A stretch of 64,000 bases of DNA from UKL13-3 sp044353855 (GCA_044353855.1 JBILBF010000005.1:41929-105928), one strand, 5' to 3'; shown: positions 55,098 through 63,805, counted from the stretch's first letter. Made by a program: numbers and translations. Notes: generated by a model not told the origin, from the letters alone.

Positions 55098-56447
55098 TTA
55101 TTCAGTAATAGTCAATTTTTTAGTAATGCTTGCACCATTAATGGTCATGTTTACCATGTAGATACCTGCTTTTAATCCTGTTAAGTCAATTGATTCTTCA
55201 TGAGCACCAACAGTATATTTTGCGTTGATTGCATGTTTAACCAATTGTCCTGCAATATTGTAAACTGCAATACGAACTGTTCCAGCATTTAATAAATTAA
55301 ATCCTAATACCGCAGTTCCACCAACTTGTGCTGGATTAGGATATACACTTGTCATTGCAAATTCATCATTGTTAATATCCTTGATACCAACATTTCCTGA
55401 TGTTGTAGTAACCAAGAAATCCATTTCCATGTAACGAGCTCTTACAAATCCTCCACCCGGTACATATAAATTTGCCCAATTTGCATTTTGACCGTATGAC
55501 TGCCATATTACAGCAAATTGAGAAGAATTGTAATAAGTAGGGTTTACCCAATCTGCACCTTCATTTGCAGTAATAGAACTGTATCCCCAATAATTTGCTC
55601 TGTATACATTTGGATAATCAATAGGGTTTTGTTGCAAAAGCATAACAGCAGTATCTACACCACGAATGGTAGGCAACATGGGTTTGTATACAAATGTAGC
55701 ACCAATTAAGTTATTTTGATTTAATCCTTTATTAGCATTTATAGCCATGCCCGAAGGAGCTGCTATTGTATATCTTTTAACTCCAAAACTAGTTTCAAAG
55801 CCATCAATATTTTCTACTACAGTTGAATCAGCATCAGTTAATAATATGGTATCTGATTTGAAATAATTAGCTGCAGTTTGTTTACCACTTGTATTGTATC
55901 CAATTAGTGGAATTTTATCTCCAGAACCTGTAAATGAGTTTCTCTGAATTTGACTTCCTAAATAATAAAATACAAATAATGTATCTACTACTTTTAATTT
56001 ACCACCTTGTCCATCATCTACTGAATCATTGTAACGTAAATATGAATATGGAAAGCTGATGGAATCTAATTTATAACTTACATATTTAGTAAGTTTTTTG
56101 TCAGGGTTAGGTGTAAATAATATTACATCGTCTTTTGGATCCAAAACATGTCCAATACTTTGCCATGTAGCATAGCTCGTTTGACCGCTAGCAAAAATAC
56201 TTTTGGCATTCGAATCTGGGTACATAAAAGAGATACCAGAAGAAGAATTTGTTCCTAAATCTGAAGCATTTACCATTTCTTCAACACTAAACCATTCAGA
56301 AATATTGTCTTTAGAAAATGACTTTGTTTGATTGCGAACAGCTTTGTTTGATGCTTTTACGTTGGGTTCAGCTGGTAGAGCCAGCTTTTGTGCAATACTT
56401 GAATAGCCAAAAGCTATTGCAAGTCCTGTAAAAATTAACTTTTTCAT
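55098..56447 (-). CDS. T9SS type A sorting domain protein
   Basis: A 449-aa exported protein: signal peptide (1-19, ending SSIAQ), a beta-rich body with Asn/Thr/Tyr-rich strands (SISFPYSYLRYNDSVDDG, NVYRANYWGYSS) and a C-terminal type A sorting domain (MTSVYPNPAQVGGTAVLGF ... YNIAGQLVKHAI ... LKAGIYMVNMTING). No enzyme motif is seen. It will be secreted by T9SS to the cell surface. The gene is monocistronic, with a strong terminator after it. Confidence 0.85.
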   Translation of the reverse strand: MKKLIFTGLAIAFGYSSIAQKLALPAEPNVKASNKAVRNQTKSFSKDNISEWFSVEEMVNASDLGTNSSSGISFMYPDSNAKSIFASGQTSYATWQSIGHVLDPKDDVILFTPNPDKKLTKYVSYKLDSISFPYSYLRYNDSVDDGQGGKLKVVDTLFVFYYLGSQIQRNSFTGSGDKIPLIGYNTSGKQTAANYFKSDTILLTDADSTVVENIDGFETSFGVKRYTIAAPSGMAINANKGLNQNNLIGATFVYKPMLPTIRGVDTAVMLLQQNPIDYPNVYRANYWGYSSITANEGADWVNPTYYNSSQFAVIWQSYGQNANWANLYVPGGGFVRARYMEMDFLVTTTSGNVGIKDINNDEFAMTSVYPNPAQVGGTAVLGFNLLNAGTVRIAVYNIAGQLVKHAINAKYTVGAHEESIDLTGLKAGIYMVNMTINGASITKKLTITE

Positions 56448-56547
56448 ATGTTTTTATTTATGTTTTCTTAATGATAGTATGGTGCAATAATATAAAAAAA
56501 GGTGCAATGGCAAAACTAATTATATGTTTAAGACGCTATTATTATGT

Positions 56548-58497
56548 TTAAGGTTGCATGGAGGGTTTATCTATCCAACAACCATCTTCTTTTATAATTC
56601 CAATTAATTCATCAACGGCTGTTTCCTTGTTTACCCCTTTTTTTACAACTTCTTTACCTTTATATAAGGTAATCTTACCTGGCCCTGATCCTACGTATCC
56701 ATAATCAGCATCGGCCATTTCACCTGGGCCATTTACAATACAGCCCATTATTGCAATTTTTACCCCTTTTAAATGATCAGTGTATTTTCGAATTAAGGCT
56801 GTTGTTTCTTGTAAATCAAATAATGTTCGTCCACAACTTGGGCAGCTAATGTATTCTGTTTTGGTAATGCGTGCCCTTGCTGCTTGTAAAATACCAAATC
56901 CAATTGCATTTAAACGGTTCTGTTTTAACTGAAGGTTGCTCAGCATAATGCCATCACCTAAGCCATCAGTAAATAAACTGCCGGTGTCAGTAGACGCAAA
57001 CAACATACATTGTTCTTCATCTGCCATCGAATATATTCTGTTGATAATTACAGGGTGGTGCAAACCGAGTTGTTTAAATCGTAAAAAGGTATTGCGCAAT
57101 TCGGCAACTGCATGTTGATTGGTACTGCTGAGTAATAAAACTATTTTGGTTTCATGGCTTAAATAAATAATAGTTTGATCATTTAACTCATTTGCGTTTA
57201 GTTGTATAAAATTAAGTGTTTGCGATGTTGCCGCAGCATTAATGTATTGATTTAAGCTAAAAATAGGGTAGTTATTCACCTTGTCGGGTATATTATTCCA
57301 AACAGCAGTTTCGTAAATTCCTTTTACCCCATTTGGCAACATAAAGTTTGTTGTATAATGGCCTCTGTATATAAAATCGCAACCCATATCCGTCATATGC
57401 CACTTGTCGAGTTTACTATCGTAGTTATGTCCAACTGGTCCAAGCATTTCAGGTTTCAATTCTATCGTATTGCTAAAATCTGCTACAATTCGAGGCACAT
57501 TGTTTCCTCCAATATTAGCTACCTCTGTGGTTAAACGTTTACTGTATTCAAATGGATTCCAATTGTTTAATACATTTTCTGTTGTTAAGGAAAATGGAAT
57601 TTCAGTATGTAAAACTCTTTGTTCATATCGCGCAACGAGTTTTTGAGCAACAGGTACTTCAAATTCAGGATCTTCGGTAAGCGAAACACGGATAGTGTCT
57701 CCAATACCATCCTCTAATAAACTTCCTATTCCCAATGCTGATTTTATTCTTCCATCATCTCCATCCCCGGCTTCTGTAACTCCTAAATGCAGTGGATAAT
57801 GCATGTTATGATCATTCATTGTTTTAACCAATAAACGGTAAGCTTCAACCATTACTTTTGGGTTACTCGATTTCATGGATAACACAATATTATAATAGTT
57901 TTCATCCTCGCAAATACGTAAAAACTCCATTGCACTTTCCACCATTCCATGAGCTGTATCTCCATATCTACTCATAATTCGGTCGCTTAGCGAACCATGG
58001 TTCGTTCCAATGCGCATGGCAGTTCCGTATTCTTTGCAAATGCTCACAAGTGGTGTAAACTTAGTACGAATCCGATCCAATTCTTCGGCATAATCAGCAT
58101 CCGAATAGTCGATTAATTCAAACTTTTTCTTGTCAACATAATTACCTGGATTTACACGTACTTTTTCAACTAAACGTGCAGCAATCTCTGCAGCATTGGG
58201 TGTAAAATGAATATCTGCAACCAACGGAACAAACACACCTTTTTTGTTGAGCTCAGCTTTAATATGTGCAAGATTTTCGGCATCCTTCATGCTTGGAGCG
58301 GTTAATCGCACCAACTCACAGCCGGCATCAACCATGCGTATAATTTGCGCTACCGATTTTTCAGTATCCATCGTATCAGTTGTTGTCATACTTTGGATGC
58401 GAATAGGAAAATCGCTGCCAATGGATAAGCCTCCTACAGTAACAGTTGACGTTTTTCTGCGCGTATATTTTGTAAAATTGGGTATATAAGAATTCAT
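56548..58497 (-). CDS. ispG: 4-hydroxy-3-methylbut-2-enyl diphosphate synthase, long form (IspG/GcpE)
   Basis: A 649-aa IspG: TIM barrel with RIQSMTTTDTMDTE, LVRLTAPSMKDAENL, PLVADIHFTPNAAE and RVNPGNYVDKKKFE, a large middle insert (about 280-540), and the 4Fe-4S domain with CPSCGRTLFDLQ and GCIVNGPGEMADADYGYVG. It makes HMBPP in the MEP isoprenoid pathway using reduced ferredoxin or flavodoxin. The insert marks the long, plant- and chlamydia-like form found in Bacteroidota. A TAnnTTTG box lies upstream. Confidence 0.95.
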   Translation of the reverse strand: MNSYIPNFTKYTRRKTSTVTVGGLSIGSDFPIRIQSMTTTDTMDTEKSVAQIIRMVDAGCELVRLTAPSMKDAENLAHIKAELNKKGVFVPLVADIHFTPNAAEIAARLVEKVRVNPGNYVDKKKFELIDYSDADYAEELDRIRTKFTPLVSICKEYGTAMRIGTNHGSLSDRIMSRYGDTAHGMVESAMEFLRICEDENYYNIVLSMKSSNPKVMVEAYRLLVKTMNDHNMHYPLHLGVTEAGDGDDGRIKSALGIGSLLEDGIGDTIRVSLTEDPEFEVPVAQKLVARYEQRVLHTEIPFSLTTENVLNNWNPFEYSKRLTTEVANIGGNNVPRIVADFSNTIELKPEMLGPVGHNYDSKLDKWHMTDMGCDFIYRGHYTTNFMLPNGVKGIYETAVWNNIPDKVNNYPIFSLNQYINAAATSQTLNFIQLNANELNDQTIIYLSHETKIVLLLSSTNQHAVAELRNTFLRFKQLGLHHPVIINRIYSMADEEQCMLFASTDTGSLFTDGLGDGIMLSNLQLKQNRLNAIGFGILQAARARITKTEYISCPSCGRTLFDLQETTALIRKYTDHLKGVKIAIMGCIVNGPGEMADADYGYVGSGPGKITLYKGKEVVKKGVNKETAVDELIGIIKEDGCWIDKPSMQP

Positions 58498-58557
58498 CTT
58501 TTAATTTTTAGGCTCAAGGATTTAAATCTGAATGTAATCTGTAATATTCAACGTATG

Positions 58558-58565
58558 CAAAGCTA
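58558..58565 (-). promoter_or_regulatory. Possible -7 box (TAGCTTTG) of ispG
   Basis: The minus strand reads TAGCTTTG, an exact TAnnTTTG match, about 60 bp upstream of the ispG ATG. A T-rich stretch lies near the expected -33 place. Confidence 0.48.
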
Positions 58566-58646
58566 ATTTTTATTAAGAGTGAAAAAACTGAAAAAATAAA
58601 TAAGAAAGTCAAAACCAAACAGCCATAAAATCAAAAATCCTATTAA

Positions 58647-59351
58647 CTAGATATCTCCCAACTGAGGCCTAATCACCAACTCTTCTAAATCTGCTCCATC
58701 TCCTAAATCATAAATGGTATACATCATTTTCGCAATATCTTCGGGTTGTATAAATCGTGTAGGGGGTAAATCAACACCACTCCAAGTATTGGTTAGAACT
58801 GCACCAGGCATTACAGATGTTACTTTAATATTTGAATGCATAAATTCATGCCTTAACTGTTTACTAAAGCCCAACAAGGCAAATTTGGAAATGGTGTAAG
58901 ATGCTCCTGCAGGATAAGCTTGCAAACTAGCAATGCTACAAATATTAAACACATTTCGTTTAAGGATGGGTTGTAAAGCTCGTGTTATATAATACGCGCT
59001 GTATACATTTGTTTCCATTAGTGTTTCCAAAGTCCCTTCTTCTTCTGTCAGTATACTGCCTGGTAAAAAAACACCTGCATTGTTAACCAATACATCTACC
59101 GACAAAAATTGAGCATTTACCTTTTTGGCAAACTCGAGTACATCCGATTTTTTAGATGCATCTGCTGATACAAATAAAAACTGTTGTTGAGGATAGCGCT
59201 GCTCAAATGAGCTTTGCATTTCGTTAATATCCTTTTGATTTCGTGCATACCCAGCAATCGAAAACCCATTATCTGCAAATTGTTTGCAAATAGCAAAGCC
59301 TATTCCTTTGGTACAACCGGTTACTACGATCAATTTAGTTGAATTATTCAT
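58647..59351 (-). CDS. Short-chain dehydrogenase/reductase
   Basis: A 234-aa SDR: the cofactor site VVTGCTKGIGFAIC (TGxxxGIG), VLVNNAGVF, ICSIASLQAYP with the catalytic Ser, and the YxxxK pair in SYTISKFALLGFSK. The residues after the second strand (GYARNQKD) point to NADP preference. Substrate is unknown. The open frame begins at a TTG (59369), but ATG 59351 starts directly before the SDR fold. It is divergent from mlaE with a short shared upstream region. Cytosolic. Confidence 0.88.
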   Translation of the reverse strand: MNNSTKLIVVTGCTKGIGFAICKQFADNGFSIAGYARNQKDINEMQSSFEQRYPQQQFLFVSADASKKSDVLEFAKKVNAQFLSVDVLVNNAGVFLPGSILTEEEGTLETLMETNVYSAYYITRALQPILKRNVFNICSIASLQAYPAGASYTISKFALLGFSKQLRHEFMHSNIKVTSVMPGAVLTNTWSGVDLPPTRFIQPEDIAKMMYTIYDLGDGADLEELVIRPQLGDI

Positions 59352-59426
59352 TTTATGATTAAAAGCCAAAAATACTTGTACGGATTAATATATTTACATG
59401 CATTTTCGCAAAAGGTTTTAAACAAT

Positions 59427-60170
59427 ATGAAATTTTTTCAATTTACAGGACAGTACGTCCTCTTTTTAGCAAGTTTATTTTCTCGCCCTGAGCGATTAAA
59501 AGTTTTTTTAAAGCAATTATTTCGCGAAATGGATTCAATAGGGTTAGGTTCCTTGGGTATCGTTTCTTTAATATCATTGTTTACAGGAGCCGTTTCTACC
59601 GTTCATATAGGTTTCCAACTCGTATCGGGTTTGGTGCCCGATTATATGATTGGCCGAATTGTGCGCGATTCTAATATTTTAGAATTTTCTCCAACCATTA
59701 CAAGTTTGGTTTTAGCGGGTAAGGTTGGGTCTTCTATTTCCTCTGAAATAGGAACAATGAAAGTGTCTGAACAAATTGATGCCTTAGAAATTATGGGAAT
59801 TAATTCTCGCAATTATTTGGTGTTGCCCAAAATTGTGGCCGGCTTGTTTACCATTCCGTTATTAGTTGTATATGCAATGGCACTTTCTTTAATAGGTGGA
59901 GCTATTTCAGGAGAACTTTCTGGAATCATTAAAATTGATTTTTTTGTTAAGGGTCTACGATCGGATTTTATTCCTTTTTCTGTTTGGTTTGCCATGATAA
60001 AAGCTACTTCTTTTGCTTTTGTTATCACCAGTGTTTCTTCTTTTCATGGATACAAAACGGAAGGGGGCGCACTCGAGGTTGGTCAATCAAGCACCAAAGC
60101 TGTGGTGTATAGCTGTATGGGGATTATCTTTTTAGATTATATTATTTCACAACTTTTACTTGGAGTATAA
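59427..60170 (+). CDS. mlaE: MlaE-family ABC transporter permease
   Basis: A 247-aa permease: FQFTGQYVLFLASLF start, then DSIGLGSLGIVSLISLFTGAV, VLAGKVGSSISSEIGTMKVSEQIDALEIMG, the typical MlaE block, and five or so membrane helices. With MlaF it forms an inner-membrane ABC machine that moves phospholipids between inner and outer membranes. The open frame starts at ATG 59355, which would add 24 residues before the family start; I chose ATG 59427. The mlaF gene follows after 3 bp. An MCE (MlaD) gene is not beside it. Confidence 0.92.
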   Translation: MKFFQFTGQYVLFLASLFSRPERLKVFLKQLFREMDSIGLGSLGIVSLISLFTGAVSTVHIGFQLVSGLVPDYMIGRIVRDSNILEFSPTITSLVLAGKVGSSISSEIGTMKVSEQIDALEIMGINSRNYLVLPKIVAGLFTIPLLVVYAMALSLIGGAISGELSGIIKIDFFVKGLRSDFIPFSVWFAMIKATSFAFVITSVSSFHGYKTEGGALEVGQSSTKAVVYSCMGIIFLDYIISQLLLGV

Positions 60171-60173
60171 GCA

Positions 60174-60902
60174 ATGATTGAAATTAAAAATATTTATAAA
60201 TCATTTGGCGATAAGCAAGTGTTAAATGATGTAAGTGCCAAATTTTATAAAGGGCAATGTAACTTTGTAATTGGTGCAAGTGGAAGTGGTAAAAGTGTAA
60301 TGATGAAAACAATGGTTGGGTTGGAGGAGGTTGATAAAGGTGAAATTACTTACCATAACCGAGATTTTGTTTCGATGGATTACAACCAAAAAAAAGTTAT
60401 TCGTCAAGAAATTGGAATGTTGTTTCAAGGTACTGCTTTATTTGATTCATTAACGGTAGAAGATAATATTGCTTTCCCACTGCGTATGTTTACCAAACAA
60501 ACTCCAGCTGAAGTTTTAGAGCGTGTTAATTTTTGTTTGAAAAGAGTCAATCTAGAAAACGTTAATAAATTGTTTCCATCATCATTAAGTGGTGGTATGA
60601 AAAAGCGTGTTGGAATTGCAAGGGCTATGGCGCTCAATCCTAAATATTTATTTTGCGATGAACCAAACTCAGGATTAGACCCCATTACTTCGCGTTTAAT
60701 TGATGCACTTATCAAAGAGATTACTGAAGAATATGATATCATAACCATTATCAATACCCATGATATGAAAAGTTTATTTGACATGGGAGATAATATTGTG
60801 TTTATCTACAATGGACAAAAATGGTGGGAAGGAAAAAAGGAGGGGATTCGCACATCCAATAATACAGAACTACTTAGTTTTATGAAAGCTTCAGAGTTTT
60901 AG
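60174..60902 (+). CDS. mlaF: MlaF-family ABC transporter ATPase
   Basis: A 242-aa ABC ATPase: Walker A GASGSGKSVMMK, Q-loop GMLFQGTALFDSL, signature LSGGMKKRVGIARAMA and Walker B YLFCDEPNSGLDP, with the His switch in INTHD. The SGGMKKRVG signature and the LFQGTALFD Q-loop are typical for MlaF. It powers the MlaE permease in lipid transport across the envelope. Three bases separate it from mlaE. The usual next genes mlaD, mlaC and mlaB are missing here. Confidence 0.93.
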   Translation: MIEIKNIYKSFGDKQVLNDVSAKFYKGQCNFVIGASGSGKSVMMKTMVGLEEVDKGEITYHNRDFVSMDYNQKKVIRQEIGMLFQGTALFDSLTVEDNIAFPLRMFTKQTPAEVLERVNFCLKRVNLENVNKLFPSSLSGGMKKRVGIARAMALNPKYLFCDEPNSGLDPITSRLIDALIKEITEEYDIITIINTHDMKSLFDMGDNIVFIYNGQKWWEGKKEGIRTSNNTELLSFMKASEF

Positions 60903-60975
60903 TGATAAAACAAATGTTTATTTTAGCTGATATAATATATGTATTTTATATATTAGTAATGAATAACTTCGATAT

Positions 60976-61440
60976 ATGAAAAAGACACTATTCTTATTAG
61001 TTCTTATTGTTTTCATAAGTGTGGTTCAATCGTGTTCTCATTATGATGAGGTGATGAAAAATCCTGAAGAAAGTTCAGCTGGCGAATCAAGCCACAATGC
61101 CGGTGAAAATTGTATGAGTTGTCACCACAGCTCTAACAACGAAGCATCTCAAAGATGGTGGTATGTTGCTGGTACAGCATATAAAAAAAGCAATTCCTCT
61201 AAAGCAGAAGGTAAAGTTGAATTGTGGACTGGACCAAATAGTTCAGGTGAATTATTACATACTTTGATTATTGACCCAAATGGAAATTTTTATACCGAAC
61301 GTATCCTAAATTTTAAAGGAGGATTTTATCCAGTAGTGGTGAACAAACAAAACAAAAGAAATGAGATGAATACCAAAACAGTAGAAGGTTCCTGTAATAG
61401 TTGTCATGGCATTTCACAAGAAAAAATTGAAATAGATTAA
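60976..61440 (+). CDS. Lipoprotein with two CxxCH heme sites
   Basis: A 154-aa predicted lipoprotein; the lipobox is VVQSC with C20. It holds two heme c motifs, CMSCH (about residue 47-51) and CNSCH (about 140-144). Between them is a beta-rich domain (KVELWTGPNSSGELLHTLIIDPNGNF) that looks like a carbohydrate-binding or transthyretin-like fold. I do not know a named family. It is the first of four same-strand genes with a heme lipoprotein, a barrel and YceI, so an envelope electron-transfer or redox role is inferred. Confidence 0.75.
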   Translation: MKKTLFLLVLIVFISVVQSCSHYDEVMKNPEESSAGESSHNAGENCMSCHHSSNNEASQRWWYVAGTAYKKSNSSKAEGKVELWTGPNSSGELLHTLIIDPNGNFYTERILNFKGGFYPVVVNKQNKRNEMNTKTVEGSCNSCHGISQEKIEID

Positions 61441-61482
61441 TACAGTATCAAACATAAGTAGCAAACAATCGTAACTATTCAT

Positions 61483-61833
61483 ATGAAAAAAGTAGGGTCA
61501 TTAATCATGTTAAGCATTGTAATACTTTCAGGGTGTTATTATGATAATGAGGAGGAACTTTATCCCAATCAAACATCAACTACTACTCCAACAACTGTTA
61601 CATACTCTTCTGATATTCAACCATTGATTGCATCTAATTGTGCTTCATCAAACTGCCATCAATCTGGTGCTACTTCACCGGATTTGTCTGATTATACTAA
61701 ATTAACAGCCAATATTACAAGAGTGAAAGTAAGAGCTATTGATGAAAAAACAATGCCCTCTGCAGGCCCATTGAGTAATGCCGATATAGCCAAATTACAA
61801 AGTTGGATTGATGCAGGAACACCTAATAACTAA
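61483..61833 (+). CDS. Small lipoprotein, cytochrome c-like, with CX4CH motif
   Basis: A 116-aa predicted lipoprotein: lipobox LSGC with C18, a low-complexity Thr/Pro linker, then a single cytochrome c-like domain (VTYSSDIQPLIASNC at its start; PDLSDYTKLTANITRVKVRA; DIAKLQSWIDAGTPNN at its end). The heme site reads CASSNCH, a CX4CH spacing, not the usual CxxCH. The axial Met could be in KTMPSAGPL. This form recurs in Bacteroidota envelope proteins. It lies 42 bp after the diheme lipoprotein and 7 bp before the barrel gene, so it is part of the same unit. Confidence 0.8.
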   Translation: MKKVGSLIMLSIVILSGCYYDNEEELYPNQTSTTTPTTVTYSSDIQPLIASNCASSNCHQSGATSPDLSDYTKLTANITRVKVRAIDEKTMPSAGPLSNADIAKLQSWIDAGTPNN

Positions 61834-61840
61834 GTTGTAT

Positions 61841-62731
61841 ATGAAATATTATTTACTACTAATAATTGTTTGTATCAGTATAGTTTCAGTATATGCTCAA
61901 GATGATTTATTGAACATGTTGCAGAATGAAACACCCGCCAAACCAACACCTGTTTATGCTACGTTTAAATCAACCCGTGTGGTTAATTTACAAAGCAATG
62001 AAACCATGAAATCAAAACATCTTGACTTTCGCATTCAACATCGTTTTGGTTCGATTGAAAAAGGAGCCTATGATTTTTTTGGATTGGATGCTGCAACCAT
62101 GAGACTTGGTTTTGAATATGGAATAACGGATAGATTAATGGTGGGGTTGGGAAGAAGTACTACAGGTAAAACGTATGATGGCTTTTTAAAATACCAGTTG
62201 TTGCAACAACAAAAAAATGGTCATCCGATTAGTATTGGATTGTTTGGTAGTACAGCCATTAGCACACTAGCGTTTCAAGATAAAACAAGAAATAACCTAT
62301 TCACTTCTCGTTTATCCTATTGTGGTCAAGTAATTATTACCCGTAAATTCAATGATTATGTTTCGGTAATAGTAAGTCCAACAATTGTACATTATAACTT
62401 AGTACCCAATACCCAAACACCCAATGATGTTTATGCCGTTGGTTTAGGAACATCCATTAAAATGAGTCGTAGTACCCGGTTTAATGTAGAATATATTCCT
62501 CGTTTGAATGGAAGAGACCAACCTAAAAACAACAAAGGGGAGGCAACGTATTATGATGCTATAGCTTTTGGGTTTGATATTGAAACTGGAGGACATGTAT
62601 TTCAATTACATTTCACCAATAGTGTTGGATTAATCGAACAACAATTTGTGGCACGAAATTCGAATCCTATTGCATTTACCGAACTTCGTTTTGGCTTTAA
62701 TATTTCACGTACATTTTCATTTGATCATTAA
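61841..62731 (+). CDS. DUF5777 family outer-membrane beta-barrel protein
   Basis: A 296-aa exported protein: signal peptide (1-21, ending VSVYAQ), then a series of amphipathic beta-strands (HLDFRIQHRFGSIEKGAYDFF, RLGFEYGITDRLMVGLGRS, YDGFLKYQLL) ending FGFNISRTFSF, the profile of an outer-membrane barrel and the DUF5777 family. Function is unknown. I moved the start from 61808 to ATG 61841, which gives a clean signal peptide and no overlap. Neighbours are heme lipoproteins and YceI, so a channel or scaffold for them is possible. Confidence 0.85.
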   Translation: MKYYLLLIIVCISIVSVYAQDDLLNMLQNETPAKPTPVYATFKSTRVVNLQSNETMKSKHLDFRIQHRFGSIEKGAYDFFGLDAATMRLGFEYGITDRLMVGLGRSTTGKTYDGFLKYQLLQQQKNGHPISIGLFGSTAISTLAFQDKTRNNLFTSRLSYCGQVIITRKFNDYVSVIVSPTIVHYNLVPNTQTPNDVYAVGLGTSIKMSRSTRFNVEYIPRLNGRDQPKNNKGEATYYDAIAFGFDIETGGHVFQLHFTNSVGLIEQQFVARNSNPIAFTELRFGFNISRTFSFDH

Positions 62732-62742
62732 TCAATAACACT

Positions 62743-63288
62743 ATGAAAAAAATATTTTTAACAGCAAGTACTATTTTAGTATTTACCTTATTCGTAAACG
62801 CACAGTTATACTCAACCTCAACAGCTAAAATTAATTTCTTTTCCAAAACGCCAGTAGAGGATATTTCGGCAACATCAGTAAAAGCCTTAAGTGTGTTAAA
62901 TGCCCAGTCTCATGAGATAGCCTTTAGTGTTGCCAATACTTCCTTTGGCTTTCCTAATAAATTAATGGAAGAACACTTTAATGAGAAGTATATGGAAAGT
63001 GAAAAGTTTGCAAATAGCACGTTTAAAGGAAAAATAAATGAAGAATTAGACTTGTCTAAAGAAGGTGTTTACAAAGTTACCGTAACAGGCAAACTTACTA
63101 TTCACGGTGTTGAAAAAAATAGAACAATTCCCGGTACCATAACTATTTCCAAAGAAACAATAATCCTTCAGTCGGAATTTAAAGTTGCCAATGTCGACCA
63201 TAACATAACAATCCCTAAATTGGTTGGTGCTAAAATTGCCGAAGAAATATCGGTAATGATTGAAGCAAATCTTGGGTTAAAGAAATAG
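62743..63288 (+). CDS. YceI family protein
   Basis: A 181-aa exported lipocalin-like protein: signal peptide (1-20, ending VNAQ), then the YceI fold with STSTAKINFFSKTPVEDISATS, FSVANTSFGFPNKLMEEHFNEKYME, TFKGKI and KLTIHGVEKNRTIPGTI. YceI proteins bind polyprenoid-type or other hydrophobic molecules in the periplasm; the function in Bacteroidota is unclear. It is 11 bp after the DUF5777 barrel gene and is the last gene of the four-gene unit. Confidence 0.9.
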   Translation: MKKIFLTASTILVFTLFVNAQLYSTSTAKINFFSKTPVEDISATSVKALSVLNAQSHEIAFSVANTSFGFPNKLMEEHFNEKYMESEKFANSTFKGKINEELDLSKEGVYKVTVTGKLTIHGVEKNRTIPGTITISKETIILQSEFKVANVDHNITIPKLVGAKIAEEISVMIEANLGLKK

Positions 63289-63388
63289 ACAACAAATCTT
63301 AAAGGATTATTATTTTTATATTTGAATGATTCGAAATTTTTGTAGCTAATGCTAAACCCTTTGGTCATCGGTAGAACTTCCTAATGAA

Positions 63389-63438
63389 GAGGGGGAGCAG
63401 AATCGAACTGCCGTCCGTCAGCTGACGGATATGAATCC
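63389..63438 (-). repeat. tRNA-Met 3'-half fragment with a palindrome
   Basis: The minus strand holds GGATTCATA (anticodon region of tRNA-Met), a 16-bp perfect palindrome TCCGTCAGCTGACGGA (63414-63429), then CGGCAGTTCGATTCTGCTCC, equal to the T arm and the start of the 3' acceptor strand of the tRNA-Met at 63732-63805. The acceptor end (CCCCCTC) has diverged. It lacks the 5' half and cannot be a tRNA. The GIY-YIG gene ends inside it. Confidence 0.85.
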
Positions 63439-63696
63439 AATTTCACAAAGCGGAGGTAAAACTTCCATTCTAATAAAGTTTCGACCTCTTGATGTTTTTA
63501 ATTGCTTCTCTCTTTCCAATGCTTTTGTTTTAGAATCTAAATATTCTAAATACACAACTTTCCAAGGTCGATATTTTATGGAGTGTCCTTTTGTTGCTAA
63601 TGTTTGGTGTGATTTAAATCGATTCAGTAAATCACTAGTATACCCAATATATATTTGGTTATGGATTTCAGAATAAAGAACATATACTATAAACAT
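63418..63696 (-). CDS. GIY-YIG nuclease family protein, inserted in a tRNA-Met repeat context
   Basis: A 92-aa single-domain GIY-YIG endonuclease-like protein with all key residues: VYVLYS (GIY position), IYIGYT (YIG), LNRFKSH (catalytic Arg), IKYRPWKVVY (Tyr) and ALEREKQLKTSRG (metal-binding Glu). Small free-standing members (UPF0213-like) are common in Bacteroidota; their target is unknown. It starts 35 bp past a tRNA-Met gene and its last six residues (GFISVS) plus stop are encoded by a tRNA-Met-derived fragment, GGATTCATA followed by a palindrome. Whether it moves or maintains these repeats is inference. It has no clear promoter of its own. Confidence 0.9.
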   Translation of the reverse strand: MFIVYVLYSEIHNQIYIGYTSDLLNRFKSHQTLATKGHSIKYRPWKVVYLEYLDSKTKALEREKQLKTSRGRNFIRMEVLPPLCEIGFISVS

Positions 63697-63700
63697 TGCA

Positions 63701-63729
63701 AAAAAAAGCCTCGCAATGTTGCGAAGCTT
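63701..63729 (-). terminator. Terminator of the tRNA-Met gene
   Basis: On the minus strand AAGC-x-TCGCAA and TTGCGA-x-GCTT form a stem with one mismatch, followed by a run of seven or eight U. It begins 3 bp past the tRNA end and ends just before the GIY-YIG ATG, so that ATG would not be reached by most tRNA transcripts. Confidence 0.8.
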
Positions 63730-63731
63730 AG

Positions 63732-63805
63732 TAGCGGGGAGCAGAATCGAACTGCCGACCTCAGGGTTATGAATCCTGTGCTCTAACCATCTGAGCTACC
63801 CCGCC
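63732..63805 (-). tRNA. tRNA-Met (CAT anticodon)
   Basis: A 74-base cloverleaf on the minus strand: acceptor GGCGGGG with CCCCGCT (one G-U pair), D arm GCTC-AGATGGTTA-GAGC, anticodon arm CAGGA-TTCATAA-CCCTG, variable AGGTC, T arm GGCAG-TTCGATT-CTGCT, discriminator A; CCA is not encoded. The anticodon is CAT. It is an elongator-type Met, or an Ile-CAT if the C34 is later modified; identity elements cannot settle that here. The last anticodon-stem pair is A31-C39, a mismatch. Confidence 0.92.
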
